The notes beneath the pieces are model-generated. The model was not told where the DNA came from. It saw nothing but the letters and a program-made list of their open reading frames with translations, and ran no database searches. Below are positions 1 through 8,884 of a stretch of 16,427 bases of DNA, in pieces; position 1 is the stretch's first letter, and each line of letters begins with the position of its first letter. The stretch covers positions 131,858 through 148,284 of the forward strand of contig JBBHKE010001794.1 of NCBI GenBank assembly GCA_037447655.1, written 5' to 3'. Made by a program: the position numbers and the translations under genes. Source of the DNA: Zygnema cylindricum (Eukaryota > Streptophyta > Zygnematophyceae > Zygnematales > Zygnemataceae).

Positions 1-600
1 CAATACATATAACATATGGAATAATATTTCTATCTTATGTAACTGATATAGTATAAAACGTTATTAAACGTTATAATACATATTTAACATAAGTAATATT
101 TGTAATATACACAATAATGCACGTTATTATGTGTTTACTATACTTGAAGCAGGAGTTATATTATAACTAATGGATATAATTTTAGTTGAAGTATAATATA
201 TGAACTACTGTTACAACTACTGTGATAGTTGTACTGTATACTTATAACAATTATAATAAACATAATGTAATGGTTAGACATAATTATAATAAACATAATG
301 TAATGGTTAGATATAATTGTCATAATATATATAACATAACAGTTAGTTTCAACTGTTATAATTACTATTATGTATAAGTTTATTATACTTATAATAATTA
401 ACATATTCTAACGATTAGATACAACTGTTATAATATGTATAATATAAGAGTTAATTTTAACTCTTAAGATAAATATAATGTAAACTGTTATAAAAAATAT
501 AATGCAACAGTTAGTTAACACTATTAATTAACACATTATAACAGTTAGATATAGATGTTCAAATATATATACTAAAACAGTTAGTTCTCAACTAAGATGA
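1..600. repeat. AT-rich degenerate tandem-repeat region
   Basis: This stretch is almost all A and T with no credible coding. Short words such as AACAGTTAG, CAACTGTTATAA and ATAATGTAA recur every few tens of bases, in both orientations, giving a degenerate satellite-like texture. The short open frames in it are low-complexity and rich in Ile, Tyr and Asn, and I do not treat them as genes. The decay between copies suggests an old tandem array rather than a recent expansion. Confidence 0.6.
249..314. repeat. 33-bp tandem repeat, two copies
   Basis: Two adjacent 33-bp units (249-281 and 282-314) differ at a single base near the end (ACAT against ATAT). This is the best-preserved pair in the surrounding degenerate AT-rich array, and it shows that the array arose by local tandem duplication. 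Confidence 0.85.
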
Positions 601-713
601 AACATCTTGGCAGAGATGGCTGTGCGACCACACTATTTAGAATCGAAGAGTTGAAAGGAAACCATTGTTGGCTTTGTGTTGAGAAGAAAAGGGAGAAACT
701 AAGCGTATAAAAA
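601..713. other. Short unique segment, no feature seen
   Basis: About 110 bp of ordinary base composition lies between two AT-rich repeats. I find no coding, RNA or repeat signal in it. Confidence 0.4.
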
Positions 714-815
714 CTATGGCGGTATACATATAAATATACATATATATATTAATATATATATATGTATATATATATATATTATATATGATATATATATATA
801 TATATAATATATGTA

Positions 816-864
<49 letters not shown>

Positions 865-966
865 TATATATATTATATATATAACATATAATATATAATA
901 TATATTATATATATTATATATATTATAATACATATATATATATTTATATATATGATATATATATGT

Positions 967-1052
<86 letters not shown>

Positions 1053-1220
1053 TATATATGTTTTATGTTAAATATATATATTATATATATATAATATATA
1101 ATATATATTATATATATGTTTATGTATACTATATATACATATGTATATAATATATATTATATATATTATATATTTATCATATATAATATTATATTATATA
1201 TATGTATATATATATATTCG
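714..1220. repeat. TA dinucleotide microsatellite, imperfect, about 500 bp
   Basis: This is nearly uninterrupted alternating TA/AT with scattered G and C. The longest pure run is about 80 bp, near 972-1051. Open frames in it encode only Ile/Tyr repeats and are not genes. Alternating TA of this length can extrude as cruciforms, and its length varies between individuals and between assemblies. Confidence 0.95.
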
Positions 1221-1449
1221 ACTCTGACTAATCCTTCCTTGTACAATTTAAACCACACTAAATAAGGTGCAATATTTTCCTAAACTAGCACACAATAGAA
1301 AAAGGTACCTGGGGAAGGAGGGATCCGAGGAGGGTACTTGTGAGGGGAGCCAAGGCACCGACCGTCACGGCATACTTGGCAATAGCTTCCCTCTCACCCT
1401 CCAGTCATAAAACAAACAACTTCACTTCTCCCCTCCCTCTCCTCTCTCT
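1221..1449. other. Unique spacer, nothing recognised
   Basis: The composition is mixed and turns pyrimidine-rich toward its right end. A plus-strand open frame from 1340 runs on into the CT repeat, where it encodes only Leu-Pro repeats. I see no homology or splice evidence that would make it a gene. Confidence 0.35.
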
Positions 1450-1600
1450 CCCTTTCCCTCTCCCTCTCCCTCTCCCTCTCCCTCTCCCTCTCCCTCTCCC
1501 TCTCCCTCTCCCTCTCCTCTATAAAATATTTAAAATATCTAAAATTTTTGAAAGGGAAAGGGAGAGAGGGAGGGAGGGAGGGAGGGAGGGAAAGGGAGAT
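1450..1600. repeat. Polypyrimidine (TCCCTC)n tract then polypurine (GGGA)n tract
   Basis: About ten near-perfect CCCTCT units (about 1456-1517) are followed by a 38-bp AT-rich linker. A purine tract then follows, with six GGG runs spaced by single A between 1568 and 1590 and a seventh at 1594-1596. The two tracts are imperfect inverted repeats of each other. G-runs therefore lie on the minus strand in the first half and on the plus strand in the second. Such mirror-like purine/pyrimidine DNA is known to form triplex (H-DNA) or quadruplex structures. Confidence 0.9.
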
Positions 1601-1779
1601 AGAAGTACTGGTTGGTTGACAGGAAGAGAACCAGATTTGCGCTCCAATGACGAGACAAGGGGAGGTGTTGACAAGGCAGTCCACAACCGCCGGTCTCAGA
1701 AATCGAAACGTTTGACATTTTGTCGTCACCTAAAAGAGTACAGTAGTAAGGAAGTAAACTGACTGACTTGTAAAAAAAA
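1601..1779. other. Unique spacer, nothing recognised
   Basis: This segment has ordinary base composition and no homology that I recognise on either strand. It links the purine tract to the GTAC-rich segment. Confidence 0.3.
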
Positions 1780-1790
1780 GTACTTTCCAT

Positions 1791-1840
1791 TTTTGCGCGT
1801 GCGATCCCATCACATCACGCCACTATCCGTACACTACACC
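1791..1840 (+). repeat. Diverged direct repeat, copy A
   Basis: The segment TTTTGCGCGTGCGATC, then TCACATCACGCCAC, then TATCCGTACACTAC recurs in the same order at 2247-2320. Both copies sit in the GTAC-rich segment. Confidence 0.7.
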
Positions 1841-2246
1841 GCTAGCTGACCCGCGGCCGACGACATCGAGGTGGCCACGACAGGTACCAGGATGCCGTCG
1901 ATGCCTTACAAATAAGTGAAACGATATCGTAGCAACGGCGACGATCGATTCTTTGTAGTTTGTACCCCTTGACAGAATGGTTCGAAACCTCTACACTACA
2001 GTACAGCGACGACGACAAAGTGATCGCGACAATTGACCCGCGGCTTACGACGTCAAGGATGGTTTTGTACGGACGGATTTGAGTCATCGGCGCTTTGTCG
2101 TACGGCAACATTAATCACATCGCGACGCTTATGTTGACGTAAGTTGGCGTCAAGGGCGATTCACGTCCAAACAAATTAATCGTCACGCCAAAATGTCGTG
2201 TTATCAATACCGTAGAGTACAGTAACGTATTGTATCGTACTTTTAA

Positions 2247-2320
2247 CTTTTGCGCGTGCGATCTGTCACATCACGCCACGCTGTCGTGTTCTCAAATATC
2301 CGTACACTACTGTACTGTAC
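2247..2320 (+). repeat. Diverged direct repeat, copy B
   Basis: This is the second copy of the 1791-1840 repeat. It carries about 20 extra bases (including CTGTCGTGTTCTCA) between the CGCCAC and TATCCGTACACTAC blocks. The separation of about 455 bp could reflect an old tandem duplication or two related insertions. Confidence 0.7.
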
Positions 2321-2502
2321 CGGAAACGGATTGATACGTGGAGTACATGTAACTCCTACGAAAAATTGTGACGCTCCTATTGGTCCGCGTGTACAAAAAC
2401 GATAGGCCCTTGACAATCAAAGGGCAAAGCACCGGGTCGCCCGCGACTATTATTTTCCTTGCTTGTCACGCGCATGTACGTACGAAAATGACGAGCATGT
2501 AC

Positions 2503-3477
2503 GGAAAAGAAATCGTTGAGGTCTCGGACCTCCACTTTCATTCATGGGTCTTTTGCAAAAGTTTACGTCGTCCTCGTCTCTCCCCCTCTTTCTCACTCGA
2601 CCGCTCCTCTTTCTCTCTTATTTACACGAGATGCAGCAATAGTAATATCAAATAAACGATATAATTTTTTTTCTTTTTTTTGAATATTTTGGTCTTATTT
2701 TGATGGCACATTAAATGATAAAGATAAGAAAACGAAAACGGGAAGCCATGGCGGAAAATACACATATTGATGACGTCACATGGTAGCATTACTTCGCTAT
2801 GTCACAAAACCCTAAACATCTACAACATCACAAAAACCTCGACGTCTAAAACCGTCGCCGTTTTTGTAGACGTCACCAATTTTAGGAAGTTTTGTAGTTT
2901 CGTAGTCGTCTACATTTCGTTTCGTACTCTGTCGCACATTTTGTAGACGTCTATAGCTGTCACATTTTTGAAGCAATGAAGCCGCAAGTAATGATTGACA
3001 AAGGAACAATTTGAAAAGTACACCGTAAAATCTGCGCTAAAATCCAAAGTAGCATTTCAAAGTTTCAGTTACATGGGCACACACCCTTATGCTGTCGGTT
3101 GATGTTGTCCGGTACGACACAATGCTTTAATTGGCTAAATGCTTAGTACTATAGCGTATTTGTATAAATAGTACGACTTAGTAATTTTTTTGTATTCCTT
3201 TTGCGACGATTCAAGGGCATATATGCGCACTTTAGGGGATATTCATTAGGTTATACCTCTTGGTATTTTAGGGCGTTTTGCTTGAAACTTTGTGATTTGT
3301 CAACACATGCGGAAAAGTATACTTTGAGGCACTTTGGAGTCAATTAGCCATATTGACTGCATCTTTTGGTTGAAGTTATAATCTTGAGTGCTTCCCTTTT
3401 TGGTTCAATGATGGCTTTTTTGTGAGCAACAACTGGTCCTTCTCCGGTTGTCATAAAACAACAGTTCCTTTCGGATT
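2503..3477. other. Non-coding spacer with recurring GTAGACGTC motifs
   Basis: No credible gene is seen here. TTTTGTAGACGTC occurs twice (2862-2874 and 2939-2951), with related words between the copies, and a palindromic TGACGTCA lies near 2770. A TATAAATA word at 3163-3170 lies upstream of the reverse transcriptase fragment, but nothing supports it as a promoter. The last 200 bp may be further decayed sequence of that retroelement, though I could not align them to the family. Confidence 0.3.
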
Positions 3478-3810
3478 TCTGATCTTTTCACGATGTTCAG
3501 CCTTATGGCTTTCACAAAACCTAATGGAGGGGTCCACCCTATTGACGTGGGAGAGGTATTATACCAGCAAGTGGGCTTGTGCTATATGTCTTTAGCTCCA
3601 ACTAGCATTTCATACTTATTTTTCTCCTCATCAGTTTGGATTGGCCGCTTGGGGAGGTTCCGAGGCTGTGGTTCACAAGATTTTGGCTTTGTTAGATGTA
3701 CATCCGGATTCGTCCGTCCTTCAAGTCTACTTTTCCAACGCCTTCAATACGGTGGATGGGAACGTCATTTTTTTAGAGCTTATGGTTGTCCCTTCTCCGA
3801 TTATCCAATA
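3478..3810 (+). pseudogene. Non-LTR-type reverse transcriptase fragment, broken
   Basis: The translation from about 3490 contains KPNGGVHPIDVGEVLYQQVG, which I recognise as the KPxGGxRPIxxGEVLYR block. That block marks a family of non-LTR reverse transcriptases found in plants, algae and other eukaryotes. A one-base shift at about 3622, in a T run, moves the match to the next frame. There FSPHQFGLAAWGGSEAVVH and then FSNAFNTV continue the same domain in the expected order. In motif A the usual catalytic Asp is Tyr (VYFSNAFN, codon TAC). The match ends near 3810, where a dispersed repeat begins. It covers only about 110 residues of a domain normally several hundred long, so it is a dead fragment. 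The family call is from memory of conserved blocks. Confidence 0.75.
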
Positions 3811-3815
3811 ATTAT

Positions 3816-3932
3816 TGGAAAACAAGCTTTAGTAAGTCTTAGAAATTGGAGCCAAGGACTTAGAATATTTTTGGACTTCATATATTGACCAGATTTAGTG
3901 CGAATTTTTGTAATATCTAAAGAGGTAGTTTT
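3816..3932. repeat. Dispersed repeat, copy A (right end not determined)
   Basis: From a TG at 3816 the sequence matches 16305-16427 with roughly 80% identity by eye, including a shared AAGCTTTAGTAAGTCTTAGA. The match to the second copy is traceable to about 3932, near the point where the window ends in that copy, so the true length is unknown. A CA at 4119-4120 followed by ATTAC resembles the ATTAT before the start and could mark the far end, but this is weak. The class (solo LTR or other transposon) is undecided. Confidence 0.6.
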
Positions 3933-4391
3933 AGAAGATAACAAATACGTACGGCCGCCAAATGAATGTAGACGTGAAACATGTCTCATAGATTTTTAGG
4001 GTATAGATACTGTGAGAAGACCATTATGGACCAAACACTTAGAATATTGTCGTTAGATATTCAAGTGAACCTTGTACATACGTTTTAGGTGTTTTTGAGA
4101 TATTTATAGTATATAGTTCAATTACGATTGATCAATTCGATACAGAATGTACATTCTACAGAGTTAAGTAAATGAGAGTACTTAGTGCACTTTAAGTTAT
4201 GTTATGTTATATTGTCTTTGATTTGGCCGTGGTATATGTTTTTTTGGTTGAAAGACCTCTTTCATTTGGAGTTACATATCTTACACTATAGATCTAGTCT
4301 TTATGTTCTACAACCATCTACAACCACCGTTGCAGGAGGAGAACCAGCAGTAGTAGTGGAAGTAGACATGAACACCTGCAGAAACTATCAA
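3933..4391. other. AT-rich spacer left of element 1, no gene seen
   Basis: Part of this may belong to the dispersed repeat that starts at 3816. A plus-strand open frame around 4185-4418 runs into the LTR, has no recognisable domain, and is not called. The last 80 bp are the original left flank of the element 1 insertion and join to 10932 onward if the element is removed. Confidence 0.35.
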
Positions 4392-4396
4392 AGTAC
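4392..4396. repeat. Target-site duplication AGTAC, left copy of element 1
   Basis: AGTAC abuts the TG of the left LTR and is repeated exactly after the CA of the right LTR. Five bases is the usual duplication length for Ty1/copia integrases. Confidence 0.95.
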
Positions 4397-5453
4397 TGAA
4401 ACTCTGAGACCTCCATAAGTCCTCAAAGTGGACAGCTTCGAAAAAGCCTCTAGGATAACCCTAACCCCTTTGTGTTTCAGCAAAAATAACTGCCACCCTG
4501 GCAGACAAAAACTCTGACCAACTTCACCCTTGTGAAGACAAGACTCCCTTGAGTCGATAGCAAAAAGAATCTTTGAATTTGCTCCCCTGAGCAGTAAGTT
4601 ATGGAGGGTCAAAGTTGACCTTTTGTACAGAAGCTCTTTGGGAGAGGGGGTCATATCTTCTAATTTTTCTAAGTCCTATCTCTCACAGAGACTCTATCTA
4701 TTGATGTACGGAGCCAATCAGATTTCAGTTTCGTACACAAAAGTACAGCTGCCGGTGTACTTTATGTACGGCCATTATACGACATGGCCTAAATGTCGAC
4801 ACGTGGTATGTCCGGATTCGCACCCTTAATCCTCGGAGATGCCGCGATCCAATGTCATTCCGCCACGTGTCATCCGATGTGGCGATGACCACAAACCGCC
4901 GAAATCCTCTTCCGCGATCTCGACGTTAATTCCGGCCGTCCGATTAAATTCACATTTATCGTAGCCGTAATAAATACGTGCGCGGTATTCGTTTCACTAA
5001 AGAATTAAATGCGCGCTATTAGTTTCTTATCCGTACCGGAATCCGTACTTTTACATTTACTGGATATATGTCTCCCGTAATCAGTTACAGTTAAATGAAC
5101 TATCCTACGTATAAATGTTTAAGTAATTATCAAACCATATAATACATAACACTACTCCTAGACTTAATGGCTAAGGCTATCGGCTACTGGCTCTCTGCCG
5201 GCTGGCAGGTACCAGGATCAAATCCTGTCGCCGACACATATCTTTTAGTAAATTAAACCCCTAACTAAAATATATTTTCCCGTAAACCTTTGGATAGCCT
5301 AGGTAGCCATGGCTCTAGCTCCTTCGCCAATTTCTCAGTGAGTGCGACAAGTTTGAGAAGTTGGAGAGAGAAGTTAGAGATAGACTGCCTCGACTTCTTT
5401 CTTATTTCTATTCAGACCTAGAAAATACTTTAAAAAGACCATTAATTTCTACA
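4397..5453 (-). repeat. 3' LTR of element 1 (left LTR on the plus strand)
   Basis: This 1057-bp LTR runs from TGAAACTCTGAGACC to TTAATTTCTACA on the plus strand. It aligns end to end with 9870-10926, with about 50 substitutions and one small pair of compensating indels, and it is related to the solo LTR at 13478. The polypurine tract abuts it at 5454. It contains nine GTAC tetramers, six of them within 4625-4769, and a tRNA-arm-like hairpin (5196-5236). An open frame of about 85 codons runs on the minus strand through its R/U5-side third. Transcription start and poly(A) signals could not be placed. Confidence 0.96.
5196..5236 (+). other. tRNA-arm-like hairpin with B-box-like core in LTR (copy 1)
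   Basis: A 7-nt arm TGCCGGC (5196-5202) can pair, with one mismatch, with GCCGACA (5230-5236). It encloses an inner hairpin CAGGA-TCAAA-TCCTG whose core GGATCAAATCC resembles the pol III B box and tRNA T-arm. TGGCTAAGGC at 5168 resembles an A box 47 bp upstream, close to tRNA spacing. It runs antisense to the element. Function is not shown. Confidence 0.4.
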
Positions 5454-5463
5454 CTCCCCTTAA
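5454..5463 (-). other. Polypurine tract of element 1
   Basis: On the minus strand TTAAGGGGAG lies immediately before the 3' LTR, where plus-strand DNA synthesis is primed in LTR retrotransposons. The same TTTAGGGGAG-TG junction appears in element 2. Confidence 0.85.
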
Positions 5464-5466
5464 TTT

Positions 5467-7327
5467 CTAGTCAATCTTTAATTTCAGACCACACTTTTCC
5501 CTGCAGAAAATTAGCTTAGGGGAAGGCACAGGTTTGGTCATCATATCTGCTACCATCTCACTATCTGGTCAGTACTCTAAGCTTATTATTTTGTTTTCTA
5601 CTTTCTCTCTAACAAAGCTGAGTCTAATGTCCATGTGTTTAGCTTTAAAATGATGTTTAGGATTGGCAGAAATAACGATTGCTGCCTGATTATCAAAACA
5701 AAAATTCTGCACACCACTCTTAAGGTGACCAAGCTCACCAAGCAAAGACTTGACCCACATCAATTCTTTTACAGCAGAGCAAGAGGCCATATACTCAGCC
5801 TCCATGGTGGACTGAGCAATAACTTTTTGCTGTTTGCTACTCCAACAGCAAGCCCCATCACCCACATATAATACATATCCAGAAGTGCATCTCCTCATCG
5901 GAGCATCACCATAACTGGCATCTCACCCACATATAATACATATCCAGAAGTGCATCTCCTCATCGGAGCATCACCATAACTGGCATCACTCCAAGTAGTG
6001 ATGTCAGTATTCTCCCCACCGAAATGCAACCATAGATCCCTAGTTCCTATCAAATATCTAAGGACTCTCTTAGCTGCCTCCCAATCCCTCTTAGTGGGAG
6101 CATTTGAACTTCTACTCAACACTCCTACAGTTGCAGCTAAATCCGGCCGGGTACAATTCATAAAATAGAATGGACTTCCCACTACTTGCCTGTAAGGAAT
6201 AGGTTGCATGAACTTCTGTTCTTCAGGAGATAATTCCTCGTTTAAGACTATGACTCCTTCTTCCTCACTCCCCTCACTTCCCTTCTTCAACTCCATTGGA
6301 GTTGTACAACTATTAGCTTTATCTATTTGAATTTTTTCAAGCATGTTCCCTATTGCTTCCTTTTGAGTCAATCTTATAATTTTCTTTTTCGGTCTCTCTC
6401 TACTTGAATTCCCAAAATATATTTTGCTTCCCCCATATCCTTCATTTCAAATCTCCCCTTAGGATCCGTTTTCAGTTTATTAATTTTTTCCATTGATTTA
6501 CCTAAGACAAGCAAATCATCAACATAAATTGCAATAAATATAAAACCTTCCTCATCTTTGAAAACATAGATTGAGTAATCTGAGCTGATCCGGATATATC
6601 CCAGACCGATAAGAAACTCATCAAGCTTCTTCTTCCACTGTCGAGGCGCCTGTTTCAAACCATAAAGAGATTTAATCTGCCGACATACCTTACTCTCCTC
6701 TCCTTCTTCCACAAACCCTTCGGGTTCTCGCATGAAGATCTCCTCTTCCAATTCTCCATTCAAAAAGGCTGTCTTAATGTCCATCTGGTGCACTTCCATG
6801 TTTTCCGCTGCTGCCAAGCTGAGAAGTATGCGGACGGAGGGAAATCTGACCACCGGGGCAAAGGTTTCCTCGTAGTCAATTCCCTCTTTTTGTGTAAATC
6901 CCTTTTCCACTAATCGGGCCTTGTAGCGCTCGATTGTGTTATCTAAGTTCAGTTTTAATTTGAAAATCCACTTATAACCGATTGGTTTTTGGTTAGGTGG
7001 ACAATCCACCAGCTCCCAAGTATCGGCTGCCATAATTGAGGCCATCTCCTCATTGATGGCTGTCTTCCACCAGTTTCTTTCGGGACAAGTCATCGCCTCT
7101 CCATAAGTTTGAGGTTTATCTTGATGAGATAGTTTAGTTACCTTGTTAATAACCTGTTTTTCTTGTAGTCTTTTGCTACTTCTCCTTCCCCCCTCAAAAT
7201 CAGAGGCCGGAATAGATGGTTCTCGTGGATTCTTTCGAACAAACTCGGCTTCTCCCCTATCCCTTGATTCCGAATCAATTTCCACCACGTCTTCCGCTTC
7301 GGGTAGAGTTGTCACTGGAGTTTCCAC
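5467..7327 (-). pseudogene. pol: Element 1 pol: reverse transcriptase and RNase H, broken
   Basis: Reverse transcriptase and RNase H copy the element RNA into DNA inside the particle. From 7327, residues about 105-125 carry TWELVDCPPNQKPIGYKWIF, then QMDIKTAFLNG (motif A Asp at residue 183), SLYGLKQAPRQW and IYVDDLL (catalytic Asp pair 270-271), all typical of copia RT. RNase H follows with WSDASYGD, TMEAEYMA and FDNQAAI, giving the acidic active-site residues. The C-terminal tail has MVADMMTKP and ends at TAG 5467-5469. Lesions: a frameshift at the start (7312-7327) against the upstream integrase frame; a one-base loss near 6374; a 65-bp exact duplication (5858-5987) that shifts frame; and TGA at 5569-5571. 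The domain content is almost full-length, so decay is recent. Confidence 0.95.
5858..5987. repeat. Exact 65-bp tandem duplication in RNase H
   Basis: Units 5858-5922 and 5923-5987 are identical. Since 65 is not a multiple of three, the duplication breaks the RNase H frame just after the first catalytic Asp segment. The lack of any difference between the copies suggests it arose after insertion and late. Confidence 0.95.
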
Positions 7328-8884
7328 ACCGAGTCCTTTTCGGTCTGATTTGTATCTGCAAGAATGTCATCTTCTCTAAAACCCGGATAGTTAGGGAGCT
7401 CAAAGTCATCGGAATTTTCTGACTCAAATCTGATTTTTACTGACTTTATATATTTGAAGGGATCCACAGACTTTCCTTCATCCATAACTACTAGATGCTT
7501 TACTAAGATTATATCTTCTTTTTTTAGATCATAAAATCTATATCCTTTAACATCCTCATCATATCCTAATAAGTATCCCGGTTTTTCTTTAGGATCTAGC
7601 TTCCAATTAGACCGATCTGTATCTAGACTGAATACTTGACTGCCGAAAACCTTTAAGTGAGATATGTCTGGTTTCCGGCCTGTCCATCTCTCATAAGGTG
7701 TTTGATCTTTTATAGCTGAAGTAAGAACTCTATTTTTGAGGTAATTAGCACAGTTCATTGCTTCTGCCCAAAACCTTTTTCCTATCTTCTTATCCGACAA
7801 TATAATTCTAGCACTATTCACTTAGTGTCCTATTTAATCTTTCAGCTACCTCATTCTGTTCCGGGTTTTCTCGAAGTGTCTTTTGGTGTTGAGCTCCATC
7901 TTCCCTAAAAAAATCCTCAAACTAGTTAGAAGTATACTCTCCACCATTGTCACTCCTTTTTCTCTTGGTTGGAGTTTCATGGAGTTTTTCGCTCCATGCT
8001 TTATATTGTCTAAAACAATCCTGAGCTTCGGACTTGTTTTTCAAAAAATACACTCGGGAATACCGAGACCAATCATCAGTGATAGTCATCATAAATCTCT
8101 TCCCCCCCGGTGAGGGCACTTTAGCTGGTCCCCAAATATCAGTGTGCACTAGATCTAGAAGTTTTTCTCCCTTATAGGTGGTTGTTTTAGGAAAGGGTAA
8201 TTTGTGTGTTTTACCTTGAGCACATCCTCTACAATCACTTATATTATAATTCTCACTAAACTTAATCCCTTCCACCACTCCCATCTTTTTCATCTCTCTT
8301 AACTTGTCTAGATTCACATGCCCAAGCCTCTTATGCCACATCATAATATCATGAACACCAGCATAATAAAGTTTCTTCTTTTCATTACTTAAAACTAGCC
8401 TAAACATCCCATGGCTACCTTTCTCAGCAATGAAATAGACATCCTCCTCAAAACTAGCAGTAAAGACTCCTTCCCTAGTGCTAGTAAAAAAACCCTTATC
8501 ATCTAATACGGATGTAGAGATGAGGTTTTTGTTCATCTCCGGAATAAACAATACATCGGAGTATGTTACTATGGATGTCTTTCCTTCTACTAACACTTTC
8601 AAATCTACCGATCCTACAAGAGTAGTGGTGACTATCTTTCCATCCATGTACTCTATCTCTACGGTGGGAATATTTCTTATCTTAGTGAACAGGTGCCTAT
8701 CCTTACAAATGTGCATGGAGGCACTTGAATCTACAATCCAGCCTGCTTCACCTTTCAATCCACCGTAAGCACATTTCTGCCTTCGTGGTATTTCGACCTC
8801 GTTTTTCGCCTCCAACTCCTCATCCAAAATGAGCTCATCGTCCTCGTCCTCGGATTCCGCCTCATGTACCTGTGTCACAAGGGC
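7328..8884 (-). pseudogene. pol: Element 1 pol: protease and integrase, broken
   Basis: The aspartic protease cleaves the polyprotein and the integrase joins the cDNA to the host DNA. The protease core is at 8720-8731, reading WIVDSSAS: the usual D-S/T-G triad has Ser in place of Gly, a change expected to impair it. The integrase zinc site is intact (WHKRLGH then CRGC, 8222-8335). The core has Asp in HTDIWGP, Asp in SDNGGEY (7949-7951) and Glu in VAERLNRT (7841-7843), with exactly 35 residues between the last two. The chain continues through FWAEAMN and KVFG to the acidic region before RT. Lesions: TAG at 7922-7924 inside the core; a frameshift at about 7820; and a second shift near 7320 that returns to the original frame. 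Confidence 0.95.

Larger units (their letters stand above)
1780..2502. other. GTAC-rich non-coding segment, possible old LTR or regulatory remnant
   Basis: By hand count this roughly 720-bp stretch holds 17 GTAC tetramers, where about three are expected by chance. It is also richer in G, C and CpG than its surroundings. Words such as TGTACGG and GGTACCAGGAT also occur in the LTRs at 4397-5453, 9870-10926 and 13478-14507. I see no sustained coding. It could be a heavily diverged LTR or promoter of a related element, but no TG...CA ends or target duplication could be found. Confidence 0.35.

Noticed and set aside
1-600. CRISPR-like array
   Set aside because: The repeats are degenerate, AT-only and directly adjacent without unique spacers, and the window is eukaryotic.
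637-1220. Open frames rich in Ile and Tyr
   Set aside because: They are translations of the TA microsatellite, with no domain and no codon signal.
1340-1790. Overlapping open frames on both strands with Leu-Pro or Arg-Glu repeats
   Set aside because: They are products of the CCCTCT and GGGA repeats; no homology and no splice evidence.
3163-3170. TATAAATA as promoter of the reverse transcriptase fragment
   Set aside because: In AT-rich DNA this word is common, and non-LTR elements usually have internal promoters.
4185-4418. Plus-strand open frame left of element 1 as a host gene
   Set aside because: It runs across the insertion boundary into the LTR, so it is a chance frame.
5161-5236. A functional tRNA gene in the LTR
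   Set aside because: The T-arm-like part and B-box core are present, but no 7-bp acceptor stem, anticodon arm or cloverleaf of tRNA length can be folded. It is reported only as tRNA-like.
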